DNA of 64,000 nucleotides from an uncultured Candidatus Saccharibacteria bacterium. GTDB taxonomy: Bacteria; Patescibacteriota; Saccharimonadia; Saccharimonadales; Saccharimonadaceae. A program made the translations under genes and the position numbers. Under the pieces are notes generated by a model that worked only from the letters and a program-made list of their open reading frames with translations, had not been told where the DNA came from and made no database searches. The stretch spans positions 112,601 to 176,600 of the forward strand of contig CAQRDK010000002.1 of the NCBI GenBank assembly GCA_948868795.1, given 5' to 3'. Shown in pieces: positions 27,448 through 36,077 of the stretch; within the stretch, counting starts at the first letter, position 1; each line of letters begins with the position of its first letter.

Positions 27448-28140
27448 ATGAGAAGTGAGGAGGTAAACGGTATTCTTGTGGCTGCGCACGATTTGAAAGC
27501 GCCGCTCGCCCTTATGCGTCAGCTCGCCCTTTCGCTTGATCTTGCCGATGACCAGCCGACTCGCCAGCATATTCAGTCGCAGCTCGTCAGCGTCTCCGAA
27601 CGCGCTATGCGCCAAGTCAACGATCTCGCCAAAATTGCTCGCCTCGAGGATGGGCTATTTGAAATGGAGCCGCTCAGCGTGCGCAATCTCTGCGACGAAG
27701 TCGCTCATGAGCTTCGTCCGCTTTTCCGCTACGAAAATCGCCAACTCAAGCTCACTTACAATAACCGCTCGCGTCTCGCGATTGCCAATCACGACCTCCT
27801 CCATAGCGTCATCTATAACTTTTGTACGAACGCTATTCATTATTCCGATCGCGACACTTCCAGCATACTCACGATCACTGACGCTAGCGACAAAATCCGA
27901 ATCGGCGTGCGTGATTTTGGCCCAGCTTTGCCAGCCAAAATCTGGCGCGAACTCCGCCAGGGAACTTTCAATGCCCCGGCAAGTATCGCCATGCGCCCTG
28001 GCAGTTCCGGTCTCGGTCTCTATATTGCCTCCGAATTTGCTCGCCATATGCGCGCTCGTTTAGGCGCTATTCGTCACCGCGACGGCACCAGTTTTTTCAT
28101 CGACCTGCCCATCTCTAACCAAACAAGCCTTTTCGCATGA
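27448..28140 (+). CDS. Soluble histidine kinase without sensor domain
   Basis: 230 residues made almost entirely of the HisKA and HATPase domains. The phospho-acceptor is in AAHDLKAPLALM (His14). The N box is YNFCTNAIHYS; G1 is VRDFGPALP and G2 SGLGLYIASEF. There is no membrane span or recognisable sensor domain, so the signal must come through a partner; the membrane protein encoded just upstream is a candidate (inference). TGCTATAATAACCTC precedes the ATG, so it is leaderless. Its TGA overlaps the regulator's ATG (ATGA). Confidence 0.88.
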   Translation: MRSEEVNGILVAAHDLKAPLALMRQLALSLDLADDQPTRQHIQSQLVSVSERAMRQVNDLAKIARLEDGLFEMEPLSVRNLCDEVAHELRPLFRYENRQLKLTYNNRSRLAIANHDLLHSVIYNFCTNAIHYSDRDTSSILTITDASDKIRIGVRDFGPALPAKIWRELRQGTFNAPASIAMRPGSSGLGLYIASEFARHMRARLGAIRHRDGTSFFIDLPISNQTSLFA

Positions 28141-28649
28141 CCAGTATAACCAATATAACCAGTATGACCAGCACGCCCAACGCTAACCCATCAACCGTCT
28201 TCATCATCGAAGATGATCCGCTCATGGCGGAATGTATTTCTCGCGCCGCTTCTAGAACTCTTGTATCTTCCAAAAACAACTCCTCCGCAAACTCCCCGAC
28301 CATCAAAATCTTCCCTGACGCCATCTCCGCCATCAACGCGCTCTCCGGTCGCCTTCCCGATCTCATTATCCTCGACATCCTTCTAAATGGCCCCGATGGC
28401 TTCACTTTCCTTAATGAGATAATCTCCTATACCGACACGGCCAAAATCCCCGTCATCATCGTCACTTCCCTAAACCTCTCCAGCGAGAACCTCATCCACT
28501 ATGGCGTCCGCACCGTCTTGAATAAGGAAGCCATGACTCCAGCCGATATTCAAAAAGCCGTTCGCGCCGCTCTTCAATCCACCGAAGCTTACGACGTCGC
28601 CCTTGAACAGCCTAACTCGCTCATCGAAAGCTCCGCCCATGCCCGCTGA
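28137..28649 (+). CDS. Response regulator, receiver domain only
   Basis: 170 residues. A 20-residue Thr/Asn-rich lead precedes a CheY-like domain: VFIIEDDPLMAE (acidic pocket), PDLIILDILLNGPDG with Asp80 as phospho-acceptor, VIIVTSLN and the conserved Lys in VLNKEAM. There is no DNA-binding output domain, so it acts by protein contact or is a phosphate relay. It is coupled to the kinase by an ATGA overlap and overlaps recO by 11 bases. Confidence 0.9.
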   Translation: MTSITNITSMTSTPNANPSTVFIIEDDPLMAECISRAASRTLVSSKNNSSANSPTIKIFPDAISAINALSGRLPDLIILDILLNGPDGFTFLNEIISYTDTAKIPVIIVTSLNLSSENLIHYGVRTVLNKEAMTPADIQKAVRAALQSTEAYDVALEQPNSLIESSAHAR

Positions 28650-29325
28650 CCTTCGTACTCATGCTATCGTCCTCCGCCGCACAAACTACGGCGAGACCGA
28701 CCGCATCCTCAATCTCCTCACGCCGGAAGGTAAGGTTGCCGCCCTCGCCCGCGGCGTCCGCAAGGAAAAGTCCCGCCTCGCCGGCGGCATTGAACTCTTT
28801 TCTGTCGCCGATGTTGTCATTCGTTACGGCCGGAATGCTCAAGCTCAAAGTCAACCTCTCGGCACTCTCACTAGCGCCAAAATGCTTGATTTCTATAGCA
28901 ACATTCTCTCCGACATGTCGACGCTCGAGCTTGCCTCGACCTTGCTCAAAAAGCTCGACCGTGCCGCCGAGCAGACTGACAATCCGGCCCACTTCGATCT
29001 TCTAAAACAATCCTTCGCCGGGCTCAACCGTGGCGACGGCCACGAGCTCGTCTCTGCCTGGTTCAATCTCAACTTTGCCCGCGCCTCTGGCGACGAGGTC
29101 AATCTCCTTTGCGATGTCGCTGGTCAGCCGCTCTCTCCCGACGCAACCTATCTCTGGGATCCGCTCGAAGCTGCCCTTCGGCCCGACCCATCCGGCAATA
29201 TCCGCGCCCCCGAAATCAAACTCGCCCGCTTCCTCCTCGCAAACCCTCTTCGACTCGCCCGTAGAATTGAAAACCTCGCTACCCTCCTCCCTACGCTTAC
29301 CCCACTCGTCAAATCTCTCGAATAG
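28639..29325 (+). CDS. recO: DNA repair protein RecO
   Basis: 228 residues. The N-terminal OB fold is clear (THAIVLRRTNYGETDRIL, LLTPEGKVAALARGVRKEKS, LELFSVADVVI type). The helical C-terminal domain follows. RecO helps load RecA onto SSB-covered DNA. The usual zinc-binding Cys set of the C-terminal domain is not evident (a single CDVAG remains). The start at 28639 matches the conserved MPADLRTHAIVLR beginning and overlaps the response regulator stop by 11 bases. Confidence 0.88.
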   Translation: MPADLRTHAIVLRRTNYGETDRILNLLTPEGKVAALARGVRKEKSRLAGGIELFSVADVVIRYGRNAQAQSQPLGTLTSAKMLDFYSNILSDMSTLELASTLLKKLDRAAEQTDNPAHFDLLKQSFAGLNRGDGHELVSAWFNLNFARASGDEVNLLCDVAGQPLSPDATYLWDPLEAALRPDPSGNIRAPEIKLARFLLANPLRLARRIENLATLLPTLTPLVKSLE

Positions 29326-29367
29326 CCATCCTTCGCAGATTTTCTATAGTTATGGTATAATATTCTC

Positions 29368-30582
29368 ATGAGTAACCGAGTCCCCCTCGCCGAGCGTATG
29401 CGCCCGCAGACCCTGGACGACGTCGTTGGACAAGACGCGATTATTGGCGATGGCAAAATCCTCACCGAGATTGTCAAAAAAGCCGAACCGGTTAACCTTA
29501 TTTTCTGGGGCCCTCCCGGCACCGGCAAGACCACTCTCGCCCGCATCCTCGCTCGCGAATACAAAGCCGACTTCGTCGAGCTCTCCGCCGTCACCTCGAA
29601 AAAAGCCGACATCGAAGCCGTCGTCGAGCGCGCAAAAGTGAACTGGAACCTAAAAACCCGCACCGTCCTCTTCGTGGACGAAATTCACCGTTTCAACAAA
29701 GCTCAGCAGGACGCCTTTCTCCCGCACGTCGAGTCGGGCCTCATCATCCTCATCGGCGCCACCACCGAAAACCCCAGCTTCGAAGTCATCTCCCCGCTCA
29801 TCTCCCGCTCCCGCGTTGTCATCGTCTCTGCCCTCAACAAAGCCAGCATCCTTGAAGTCCTGAAGCGCGCCGTCAAAGCCGAAAACGCCGAATCCCGCGT
29901 CACCGACGAAGCCCTCGAGTTTATCGCCGACCTCTCCGGCGGCGACGCCCGCTCCGCCCTCGGCGACCTCGAGCTCTCCTTGAGTCTTTCCTACAAAGTC
30001 GACAAAAAGGTCGTCGAAACCGCCGTCGGCCAAAAAACTATGCCATATGACAAATCTGGCGACTATCATTACGACAACACCTCTGCCTTTATCAAGTCCA
30101 TGCGCGGCTCCGACGTCGACGCCACCCTCTATTATCTCGCTCGCATGGTTCAGGGCGGGGAAGATCCGAAGTTTATCGCCCGCCGCATGGTGATCTTCGC
30201 CTCCGAAGACATCGGCCTCGCCACTCCTGCTGCCCTCAACCTCGCCGTCAGCTGCTTTGAGGCGATCGAGCGCGTTGGCATGCCTGAAGGTGGGATTATT
30301 CTGAGTCATGTCGCCGTCGTTCTCGCGAAAGCCCCGAAAAACCGCGACGCCTACGACGGCTGGGCCCGCGCCAACGAAGTCGCGAAGAAGTCTATGGGCG
30401 CGCCCGTCCCGACCTGGCTCCGTAATGCCCCCACCAATCTTATGAAAGAGCTCGGCTTCGGCGAAGGCCAGAAATGGGAGGCCGGTTTTCATCTCGACAA
30501 ATCCTACCTCCCCGACGCCGTCCGCCACGAAAAAATCTTCGGTCAGCCCTCAGATTACAATCACAACGACAAAAACCATTGA
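29368..30582 (+). CDS. rarA: Replication-associated recombination protein A (AAA+ ATPase)
   Basis: 404 residues. PLAERMRPQTLDDVVGQD is the family opening; Walker A is WGPPGTGKTTLARI near residue 50 and Walker B is VLFVDEIHRFNKAQQDAFLP. Sensor motifs GATTENPSFEV and LSGGDARSAL follow, then the C-terminal tetramerisation domain (MRGSDVDATLYYLARMVQGG, RRMVIFASEDIG). It acts at stalled replication forks. TATAATATTCTC directly precedes the ATG, so it is leaderless. The next promoter begins over its stop codon. Confidence 0.96.
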   Translation: MSNRVPLAERMRPQTLDDVVGQDAIIGDGKILTEIVKKAEPVNLIFWGPPGTGKTTLARILAREYKADFVELSAVTSKKADIEAVVERAKVNWNLKTRTVLFVDEIHRFNKAQQDAFLPHVESGLIILIGATTENPSFEVISPLISRSRVVIVSALNKASILEVLKRAVKAENAESRVTDEALEFIADLSGGDARSALGDLELSLSLSYKVDKKVVETAVGQKTMPYDKSGDYHYDNTSAFIKSMRGSDVDATLYYLARMVQGGEDPKFIARRMVIFASEDIGLATPAALNLAVSCFEAIERVGMPEGGIILSHVAVVLAKAPKNRDAYDGWARANEVAKKSMGAPVPTWLRNAPTNLMKELGFGEGQKWEAGFHLDKSYLPDAVRHEKIFGQPSDYNHNDKNH

Positions 30583-30607
30583 CATTATACACAAAGTATG
30601 CTACAAT
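30579..30607 (+). promoter_or_regulatory. Promoter TTGACA-17-TACAAT
   Basis: TTGACA at 30579-30584 overlaps the rarA stop; TACAAT is at 30602-30607. It gives a leader of about 210 bases before the gene at 30820. It is closely similar to the promoter at 11318. Confidence 0.8.
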
Positions 30608-30699
30608 AGAAAGATAAGGTGCGAGCAATCGCTCGGCGCCCAGGCTTTTTGTGCGTTCGCCTTCGCTGTTTATTACGACAAGAAAGGAGAATACGAACC

Positions 30700-30756
30700 T
30701 TGAATTTGACAGACAGCGAACGTAGACAAAAGCCCATCCTCAGCAAAATCCTCTAG
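30700..30756 (+). CDS. Candidate 18-residue leader peptide
   Basis: A TTG start 10 bases after AAAGGAG opens an 18-codon frame (LNLTDSERRQKPILSKIL) within the long leader of the gene at 30820. Bases GTTCGC-n-TTCGCTGT upstream can pair with ACAGCGAAC inside it. This could be a regulatory leader peptide, or chance. Confidence 0.3.
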   Translation: MNLTDSERRQKPILSKIL

Positions 30757-30819
30757 AGCAACCCTAACCACCTCGGCATTCAACCATCTATCACGATCCT
30801 AAAGGAGGTTCTCTGAACT

Positions 30820-31509
30820 ATGCGCCAAATCCAGTATTTCTTATCCATGCGAGCTACCGACGACCGCGCGGCCTACGTCCTGACCGCTGAAGGCCCGATC
30901 GCCTTTGGTCACACTCTGCCCGATTATATTGAGCTGGCAGCTGCCCGCGCTAATCCGCGTCGCATCCGTCCGCTTTTCGCGGGCAAGACTTTCGACAAAA
31001 CCGCTCTGTATGCCCAGCTAATCGAGCGCCAGAACCAGCAGGAATCACCCACTTTCGAGAAGGGCTACCTCAACCTGCTGGAAACCGGCCGCCTGAAAGG
31101 CTGGTCGCTGACTGCGGTCGAGGTTAATCCTGGTGAGCTAGGGCTCCATCTGGTTAGCCATAGCCTCTGGGCTCACCACGACAAGGCGGTCAAGTCTTAT
31201 CGCCTCGCTCATGCCGGAGAGTCTGACTGCGCGAAAGTCAGCAACGCCGAAATCACTGCCGACCTGCCGCCCTACCACGAGGTTCTGACCTGCCGGCCAA
31301 CCGACACTATGTTTGAAGGCGGTCAGTCCGTCGTGATTACGCTTGACGTCCCGCGCCTCGATGTGGTCGACAGTGACCAATACAGCGTCGCTTTTACGTC
31401 CAATCAGACCATTATTGGCGAGCCAGCTGGCGTTGCTAATCGGTGTATCATCATTGATAACGCCGCCTATCGGCGCGAATACGCTGCGCAGGTCATCGAA
31501 CTCCAGTAA
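30820..31509 (+). CDS. Soluble protein of unknown function with long leader
   Basis: 229 residues with no membrane span or signal peptide. Segments include RATDDRAAYVLTAEGPIAFG, GYLNLLETGRLKGWSLTAVE and VVITLDVPRLDVVDSDQYS. AAAGGAGG lies about 9 bases before the ATG. Codons such as CTG and CAG are more frequent than in neighbours, a feature shared with the unknown gene at 11441, and both have TTGACA-17-TACAAT promoters and leaders. The 210-base leader carries hairpins and a possible small ORF, so post-initiation control is plausible. I recognise no family. Confidence 0.65.
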   Translation: MRQIQYFLSMRATDDRAAYVLTAEGPIAFGHTLPDYIELAAARANPRRIRPLFAGKTFDKTALYAQLIERQNQQESPTFEKGYLNLLETGRLKGWSLTAVEVNPGELGLHLVSHSLWAHHDKAVKSYRLAHAGESDCAKVSNAEITADLPPYHEVLTCRPTDTMFEGGQSVVITLDVPRLDVVDSDQYSVAFTSNQTIIGEPAGVANRCIIIDNAAYRREYAAQVIELQ

Positions 31510-31533
31510 GTTGCCTTCTTTCTTGTTCGACCA

Positions 31534-31565
31534 GGGCGCGACCTTATGGCCGCGCCCATTTTTTA
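31534..31565 (+). terminator. Rho-independent terminator
   Basis: GGGCGCG, 10-base loop, CGCGCCCATTTTTT. The T-run joins the TATGCTATAAT promoter of ppa. Confidence 0.85.
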
Positions 31566-31597
31566 TGCTATAATTATTCCATAACAAAGGAGTTTTT

Positions 31598-32128
31598 ATG
31601 GCAGATTTCAATAAAATCCTCACCCCGGGCGACTACGAGAACGGCGAAATCAACGTCGTTGTCGAGATTCCGACCGGTTCGAACCACAAAATCGAATGGG
31701 ATCGCAAGAATGCTTGCTTCATGCTCGACCGCATTGAGCCGATTGCTTTCGCAAAACCGACCAACTACGGCTTCATCCCCCAGACTTTGGACGAAGACGG
31801 CGATGAGCTCGATGTTCTCTTGATTACTGACCAGCCTCTCACGACCGGCATCTATACCGTCGCTCGCGTCCTCGGCGTCATGAAATTCGTCGACGACGGC
31901 GAAGTCGATGACAAAATCATTGCCGTTCCAGCCGACGACCGCAACAACGGCGACCAATACAAGACCCTCGAAGACTTGCCAAAGCGCCTCATCGAGCAGA
32001 TCAATTTTCACTTCAACCACTACAAGGATCTCAAGAAACCTGGCACGACCGAAGTCAAGGAATTCGCTGGTCTCGACGAAGCGAAAAAGGTTATCAAAGA
32101 TTCCATCGACCGCTGGAACAACCAATAG
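31598..32128 (+). CDS. ppa: Inorganic pyrophosphatase (family I)
   Basis: 176 residues, the usual bacterial size. VVEIPTGSNHKIEWD, the NYGFIPQTLDEDGDELDVL motif with its metal-binding Asp triad, and VPADDRNNGDQY match soluble family I enzymes. It hydrolyses pyrophosphate and so drives synthetic reactions. It is preceded by TGCTATAAT and a ribosome site AAAGGAG, one of the few genes near here with a real leader. Confidence 0.96.
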   Translation: MADFNKILTPGDYENGEINVVVEIPTGSNHKIEWDRKNACFMLDRIEPIAFAKPTNYGFIPQTLDEDGDELDVLLITDQPLTTGIYTVARVLGVMKFVDDGEVDDKIIAVPADDRNNGDQYKTLEDLPKRLIEQINFHFNHYKDLKKPGTTEVKEFAGLDEAKKVIKDSIDRWNNQ

Positions 32129-32158
32129 GCTGCGAACTAACAGTCTTCAGCTAGAACC

Positions 32159-32189
32159 AAAAAGTCGCCCCGTAGATGGGTGACTTTTT
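32159..32189. terminator. Bidirectional terminator
   Basis: AAAAGTC-n-CCC, loop, GGG-n-GACTTTTT. It serves ppa on the plus strand and the lectin-like cassette on the minus strand. Confidence 0.75.
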
Positions 32190-32208
32190 GCTATAAACCA
32201 TAGATTAT

Positions 32209-32592
32209 TTGGAGATCGGGCGCCGCAAGGGCAACTAGTGCAGCGAACGGAGAAGCCGTTCTGCCGATTGTTGTTGTTGGACGGATTGATGTTGCTGGTG
32301 CCGTTGAAGTTGAGGTTGTAGGCCTGGGTGCCGTTAGAGACTGGAGTAGACGACCAGTAATAGCCGTTGGCGCCGGCGACATTGAACAGGTTGCTGGTAC
32401 TCTGATTGACGTTGCCGCCCCTTGAGGCGGTCAGCGCCACGAGAAGAACTGCCCAAAGCCGGACGACTGGATGCGGTTCGCGACACACGAACCAGAAGAC
32501 GCTTATATTAACTTTCTCGCCGTAACGAAAAATATTTCTCTAGTCTGTACACTTTTCTAAAAAGTTCTCGAGAGGTCTTCGCGATCTCCAGA
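32209..32592 (-). other. Lectin-like variable cassette A (DGR template- or target-like), non-genic
   Basis: On the minus strand 32427-32209 can be read as RGGNVNQSTSNLFNVAGANG, then YYWSSTPVSNGTQAYNLNFN and a stretch ending GFSVRC. This is the C-terminal C-type-lectin/FISUMP-like fold typical of DGR targets. The frame lacks the body of any protein; upstream it opens only to an ATG at 32488 and has no ribosome site. A nearly identical cassette is at 63187-63391; differences fall mainly in NNC/NNT codons (GTC/AAC, GCC/AAC, AAC/CGC, AAC/GAC). CTGGAGATCG at 32591-32582 is complementary to CGATCTCCA at 32218-32210, and the pair is shared with cassette B. It could be a template-repeat RNA, a stranded target remnant, or a mobile cassette. 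Confidence 0.6.
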
Positions 32593-32703
32593 AAAGAACT
32601 TGGCGCGGCCGGAGTTCTCTCGAAGCGGCGCTTCGTATCTTATGGATTCTTATATCCACGATGTTATTATAACACTCCGCTTACGCTACGGACAAAGACG
32701 AAC

Positions 32704-34092
32704 TTATTCTTCCTCCATAAACGCGCCGCTCTGCCGCGACCAAAGATGATGATATACTCCGTCTTCGTTCGCGAGCAAGTCTTGGTGCCGACCTTGCTCG
32801 ACAATCTTGCCGTTCTGTAAAACGACAATTCGATCGAGGCTCGCCACCGTCGAAAGCCGGTGTGCGATGACGATGCTCGTCCTCCCCGCCATCAACCGAG
32901 AAAGTGCATCCTGAATCAACGCTTCCGATTCCGAATCAAGCGCGCTCGTCGCTTCGTCCAGGACTAGGATTGGCGCATCTTTCAGAATTGCCCGCGCGAT
33001 CGCAATCCGCTGACGCTGTCCGCCCGAAAGTTTGATCCCGCGCTCGCCGACTAGCGTATCATACCCGTCCGGCAAATCCATAATAAACTCATCCGCATTC
33101 GCAAGCTCCGCCGCCCGCTTGATTTCCTCCGCTGTCGCGCCAGGCTTACCGTAAGCGATATTATCCGCAATAGAACGGTGGAACAGGGAAGTTTCCTGTG
33201 GCACATATGCGATATTCTCGCGCAGGCTTTGCTGCGTCACTTCCCGAATATTCTGCCCCGACACATTCACCGCACCCTTCTGAACATCCGCAAATCTGAG
33301 CAACAACTTCGTCAAGGTCGTCTTTCCCGACCCCGAAACCCCGACTAACCCCACCCGCTCGCCGTCATGAATCGTCAAATCAAAGTTCTCGAAAATCGGC
33401 GCTTTCGCGTCCGCGTGCTGAAAAGTAATATCATCAAAAGTCGCTTCCGCTCGCTTCATTTCTAGCGGTCGCGCATCCGGCACATCAACCACATCGTCAA
33501 CCGTATCGAGAATCACCGTCATCTCGTGCGCATCGCCAAACACCCGGTTCATATTCTTAAAAATCGAGTTAATATTCCAAAGCTCGCCCATCACTCCGCT
33601 TGCATAGTTCACAATCAAAACTAGCGTCGCCACCGAAATCCCGAACCACGCATTCCCAAACAGCAAGAACGCCAAAACTAACGCCGTAATCCCGATCTGT
33701 ACCAAGTTAAATACCAAATCCCGCCGAATCGTCGCCTTCATCAGTCGATTACTCGCGTCCGAAACTCTCCGCGAAAAAGTCGCAAACCTCTCCCGCTCAT
33801 GATTTTCGCGTGCGTACGACTTCACCGACGTAATATTCGAAATCGAATCTGCCAGCTGTCCAGTCTGCTTTGTATAAGCTTCGGCTTCCTCGTCGTTCAA
33901 GTGCGCAATCTTGCCCATCGTCAGTCCCGACACAATCGAATAAATAATCGTAAACCCGACAATCCCGATCGCAAACCACGCCGCCTGATTCCAAAGCACA
34001 ATCACCACGAAAATAATATAACAAAGCATCGGCCAAGCGTCCCAAATCAAAACATCCATCATCCGCTCGAACGCCCCGACGAACTTATTCAC
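32704..34092 (-). CDS. ABC exporter, C-terminal part (interrupted gene)
   Basis: Holds most of the membrane domain and a complete ATPase domain: VGVSGSGKTTLTKLLLRF (Walker A), Q-loop YVPQETSLFHRS, signature LSGGQRQRIAIARAI, Walker B ILVLDEATSALDSESE and switch His in VIAHRLSTVAS. The frame continues without a shift into the fragment at 34132-34497 through a TAG at 34134-34132; between them it reads FHSDRFSGSLVSQ, normal for the exporter coupling region. A GTG at 34092 could start translation but there is no clear ribosome site. It is either a recent pseudogene or depends on amber readthrough. Confidence 0.75.
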   Translation of the reverse strand: MNKFVGAFERMMDVLIWDAWPMLCYIIFVVIVLWNQAAWFAIGIVGFTIIYSIVSGLTMGKIAHLNDEEAEAYTKQTGQLADSISNITSVKSYARENHERERFATFSRRVSDASNRLMKATIRRDLVFNLVQIGITALVLAFLLFGNAWFGISVATLVLIVNYASGVMGELWNINSIFKNMNRVFGDAHEMTVILDTVDDVVDVPDARPLEMKRAEATFDDITFQHADAKAPIFENFDLTIHDGERVGLVGVSGSGKTTLTKLLLRFADVQKGAVNVSGQNIREVTQQSLRENIAYVPQETSLFHRSIADNIAYGKPGATAEEIKRAAELANADEFIMDLPDGYDTLVGERGIKLSGGQRQRIAIARAILKDAPILVLDEATSALDSESEALIQDALSRLMAGRTSIVIAHRLSTVASLDRIVVLQNGKIVEQGRHQDLLANEDGVYHHLWSRQSGAFMEEE

Positions 34093-34131
34093 CTGCGAAA
34101 CCAGGGAACCGGAGAACCGATCGCTATGGAA

Positions 34132-34497
34132 CTACATCGACTGTTCCGAAACCGTATTGAAACACAAATTCGCGAGGTCATACATCGACAAAACCTCCAT
34201 CTTCCAAGTCCAGTATAGCCGCAGCTCTTCCAGAACCATCTTGCTCACGGTATAACAAACTAAATATAAAATCACGTCAATCGCCGCGCTCTGTAACAAC
34301 TCATCAAGCGGCAATCCGAGCGAAACCTTCTCAATCAAATTCGCAAAAATCATCGCCGACAAAACTGCCCGCACAAACACGACAATCGGCGTCGCAATGA
34401 AAAATCCCAGCGAATACCACTTATACTTGACAATCTCCTGCCAAAAATAATGTAGCGTGCGCTTTACGGTTGACTTTTTCTCTACTTTTTCTGCCAT
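34132..34497 (-). pseudogene. ABC exporter, N-terminal fragment ending at an in-frame amber codon
   Basis: 122 codons covering the N-terminus and first two spans (YSLGFFIATPIVVFVRAVLS, AAIDVILYLVCYTVSKMVLE), ending NTVSEQSM-TAG. Reading through the TAG gives one continuous protein of about 597 residues of the homodimeric exporter family. A single change from TAC or TAT to TAG would explain it. A TATTATATATA box lies just before the ATG at 34497, so the promoter seems intact. Confidence 0.7.
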
Positions 34498-34545
34498 ACC
34501 TATATATAATAACTTAAATTAAAGAGATATACAAGATTGGCGGAA

Positions 34546-34659
34546 AAGGTGCGCAATAATTTTCTTGAACATCCGGACCGCCACGAGGGAGGACAAGCGC
34601 ATGAGACCCGTGACGACGGGCTCGAGTGACGCGGTTCAAGAAAAATATATGCGCACCTT
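34546..34659. ncRNA. Structured RNA candidate between the ABC exporter and glyQS
   Basis: A 114-base element with a perfect 10-bp end stem (AAGGTGCGCA / TGCGCACCTT), an A/T internal loop, then an 11-bp stem (TTTTCTTGAAC / GTTCAAGAAAA). The enclosed 60 bases hold a CCCGT-GACG-ACGGG hairpin and CGAGTGACGC. The strand is unclear because both can fold. It lacks a clean T-run, so it is not a simple terminator. It shares CGAG-n-TGACGC with the element at 60836. Confidence 0.4.
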
Positions 34660-34671
34660 GCTTGCTAATTC

Positions 34672-35982
34672 TTACAACTCTTCAATCTTTACACGCACTT
34701 GCTCAGTCGTATCACGGTCGCGCACAGTAACCGTTCCGTCCTCAAGCGTATCGAAGTCAATCACCACGCACTTCGGCGTCCCGATTTCATCCTGCTTCTT
34801 ATAGCGTTTTCCGATATTCCCGGAATCATCCCAAGTCACGAAAGTATATTTCACCTTCAAAGCCGCGTAAACTTCCTGCGCCTTCGCGACCAATTCTGGC
34901 TTATTCTTCAAAAGCGGCGACACGCAGAACTTATATGGTGCCAAGCTTTCTGGCAACCGCAAAACCACCCGGTCCTCTTCCTCGCGGTACGCTGCCGTGA
35001 GAATCGCCAAGAACAACCGTTCCACCCCGATCGACGGCTCAATCACGTGCGGGATAAACGCTTCGCCAGTCACCTTATCTCGATATTCCATCGACTTCCC
35101 CGACTCGCGCTGAATATTTGACAAATCAAAATCCGTCCGGTATGCCAAACCCATCAACTCTTCTTCGCCATTCGGATAGTCGAACATCATATCAATCGTC
35201 CGCTTCGAGTAATGCGCACGATCTTCCGCCGGCACGTCCAACTCGTGAATCATCTCCGCCGGCAGACCGATTACGCTCTCGAGGAAGTCATGCTGCTCCT
35301 TGCGCAACTTCTCAAACTGTTCTTCCCATTCCTCTGGCCGCACAAAATACTCAATCTCCATCTGACTACATTCGCGGTCGCGCAGAATAAAGTCACGCGG
35401 CGAAATCTCGTTTCGGAACGCCTTCCCCTGCTGCGCAATCCCGAACGGCAAGTTCGGATAAATCGTATCGACGACATTCTTATAATTCGTGAAAATCCCT
35501 TGCGCAGTCTCCGGCCTGAGATATGCAATCGATGAATCGTCCATCACCGGACCGACATGAGTCTGGAACATCATATTAAACTTCTTAATCTCGTCCCAGT
35601 TTTTCTTCCCACAAGTCGGACACTTCACATCTGCCTTCAAAAACTCTTCCGTCGAAATGCTCTCAGTCGCCCCCTCGACCAACTTATCCGCGCGGAAACG
35701 CCCATGGCATTCCTTACACTCGACTAGCGGATCCGCAAAAGTCGCCACATGCCCCGACGCTTCCCAGGTTTTCGGATTCATAATAATCGCCGCATCCACC
35801 CCATACATATCATCGCGCTGATCAACCCAGAAGCTCCACCATGCGTTCATCATGTTTCGCTTCAACATCACACCCAGCGGTCCAAAATCCCACGTCCCGG
35901 CCATACCGCCATAGACATCTGACCCCGGAAAAATAAATCCCCGCCGCTTACATAAACTTACAATATCTTCTAACTTACTCAT
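34672..35982 (-). CDS. glyQS: Glycyl-tRNA synthetase (single-chain, dimeric type)
   Basis: 436 residues of the class II alpha2 enzyme found in Gram-positive bacteria, archaea and eukaryotes. VSLCKRRGFIFPGSDVYGG opens it; a zinc site is formed by CKECHGRF and CPTCGKKN. Motif 2 is FRNEISPRDFILRDREC near residue 195, motif 3 is EPSIGVERLFLAIL near 325, and the anticodon-binding domain ends with VVIDFDTLEDGTVTVRDRD. TGCTATAATATATATTAAT directly precedes the ATG, so it is leaderless. Confidence 0.96.
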   Translation of the reverse strand: MSKLEDIVSLCKRRGFIFPGSDVYGGMAGTWDFGPLGVMLKRNMMNAWWSFWVDQRDDMYGVDAAIIMNPKTWEASGHVATFADPLVECKECHGRFRADKLVEGATESISTEEFLKADVKCPTCGKKNWDEIKKFNMMFQTHVGPVMDDSSIAYLRPETAQGIFTNYKNVVDTIYPNLPFGIAQQGKAFRNEISPRDFILRDRECSQMEIEYFVRPEEWEEQFEKLRKEQHDFLESVIGLPAEMIHELDVPAEDRAHYSKRTIDMMFDYPNGEEELMGLAYRTDFDLSNIQRESGKSMEYRDKVTGEAFIPHVIEPSIGVERLFLAILTAAYREEEDRVVLRLPESLAPYKFCVSPLLKNKPELVAKAQEVYAALKVKYTFVTWDDSGNIGKRYKKQDEIGTPKCVVIDFDTLEDGTVTVRDRDTTEQVRVKIEEL

Positions 35983-36077
35983 ATTAATATATATTATAGC
36001 ATGCGCCGTGATATAATTAAGAAAATAGAGGTATTTTCTCGTTTGTCGAATGATTCGGCGGCGTATAGGAGGTTATT

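Noticed and set aside
32147..32488. Cassette A as a normal small protein gene
   Set aside because: No ribosome site, no conserved N-terminal part and a frame that differs from cassette B outside the lectin-like module; kept as a non-genic element.
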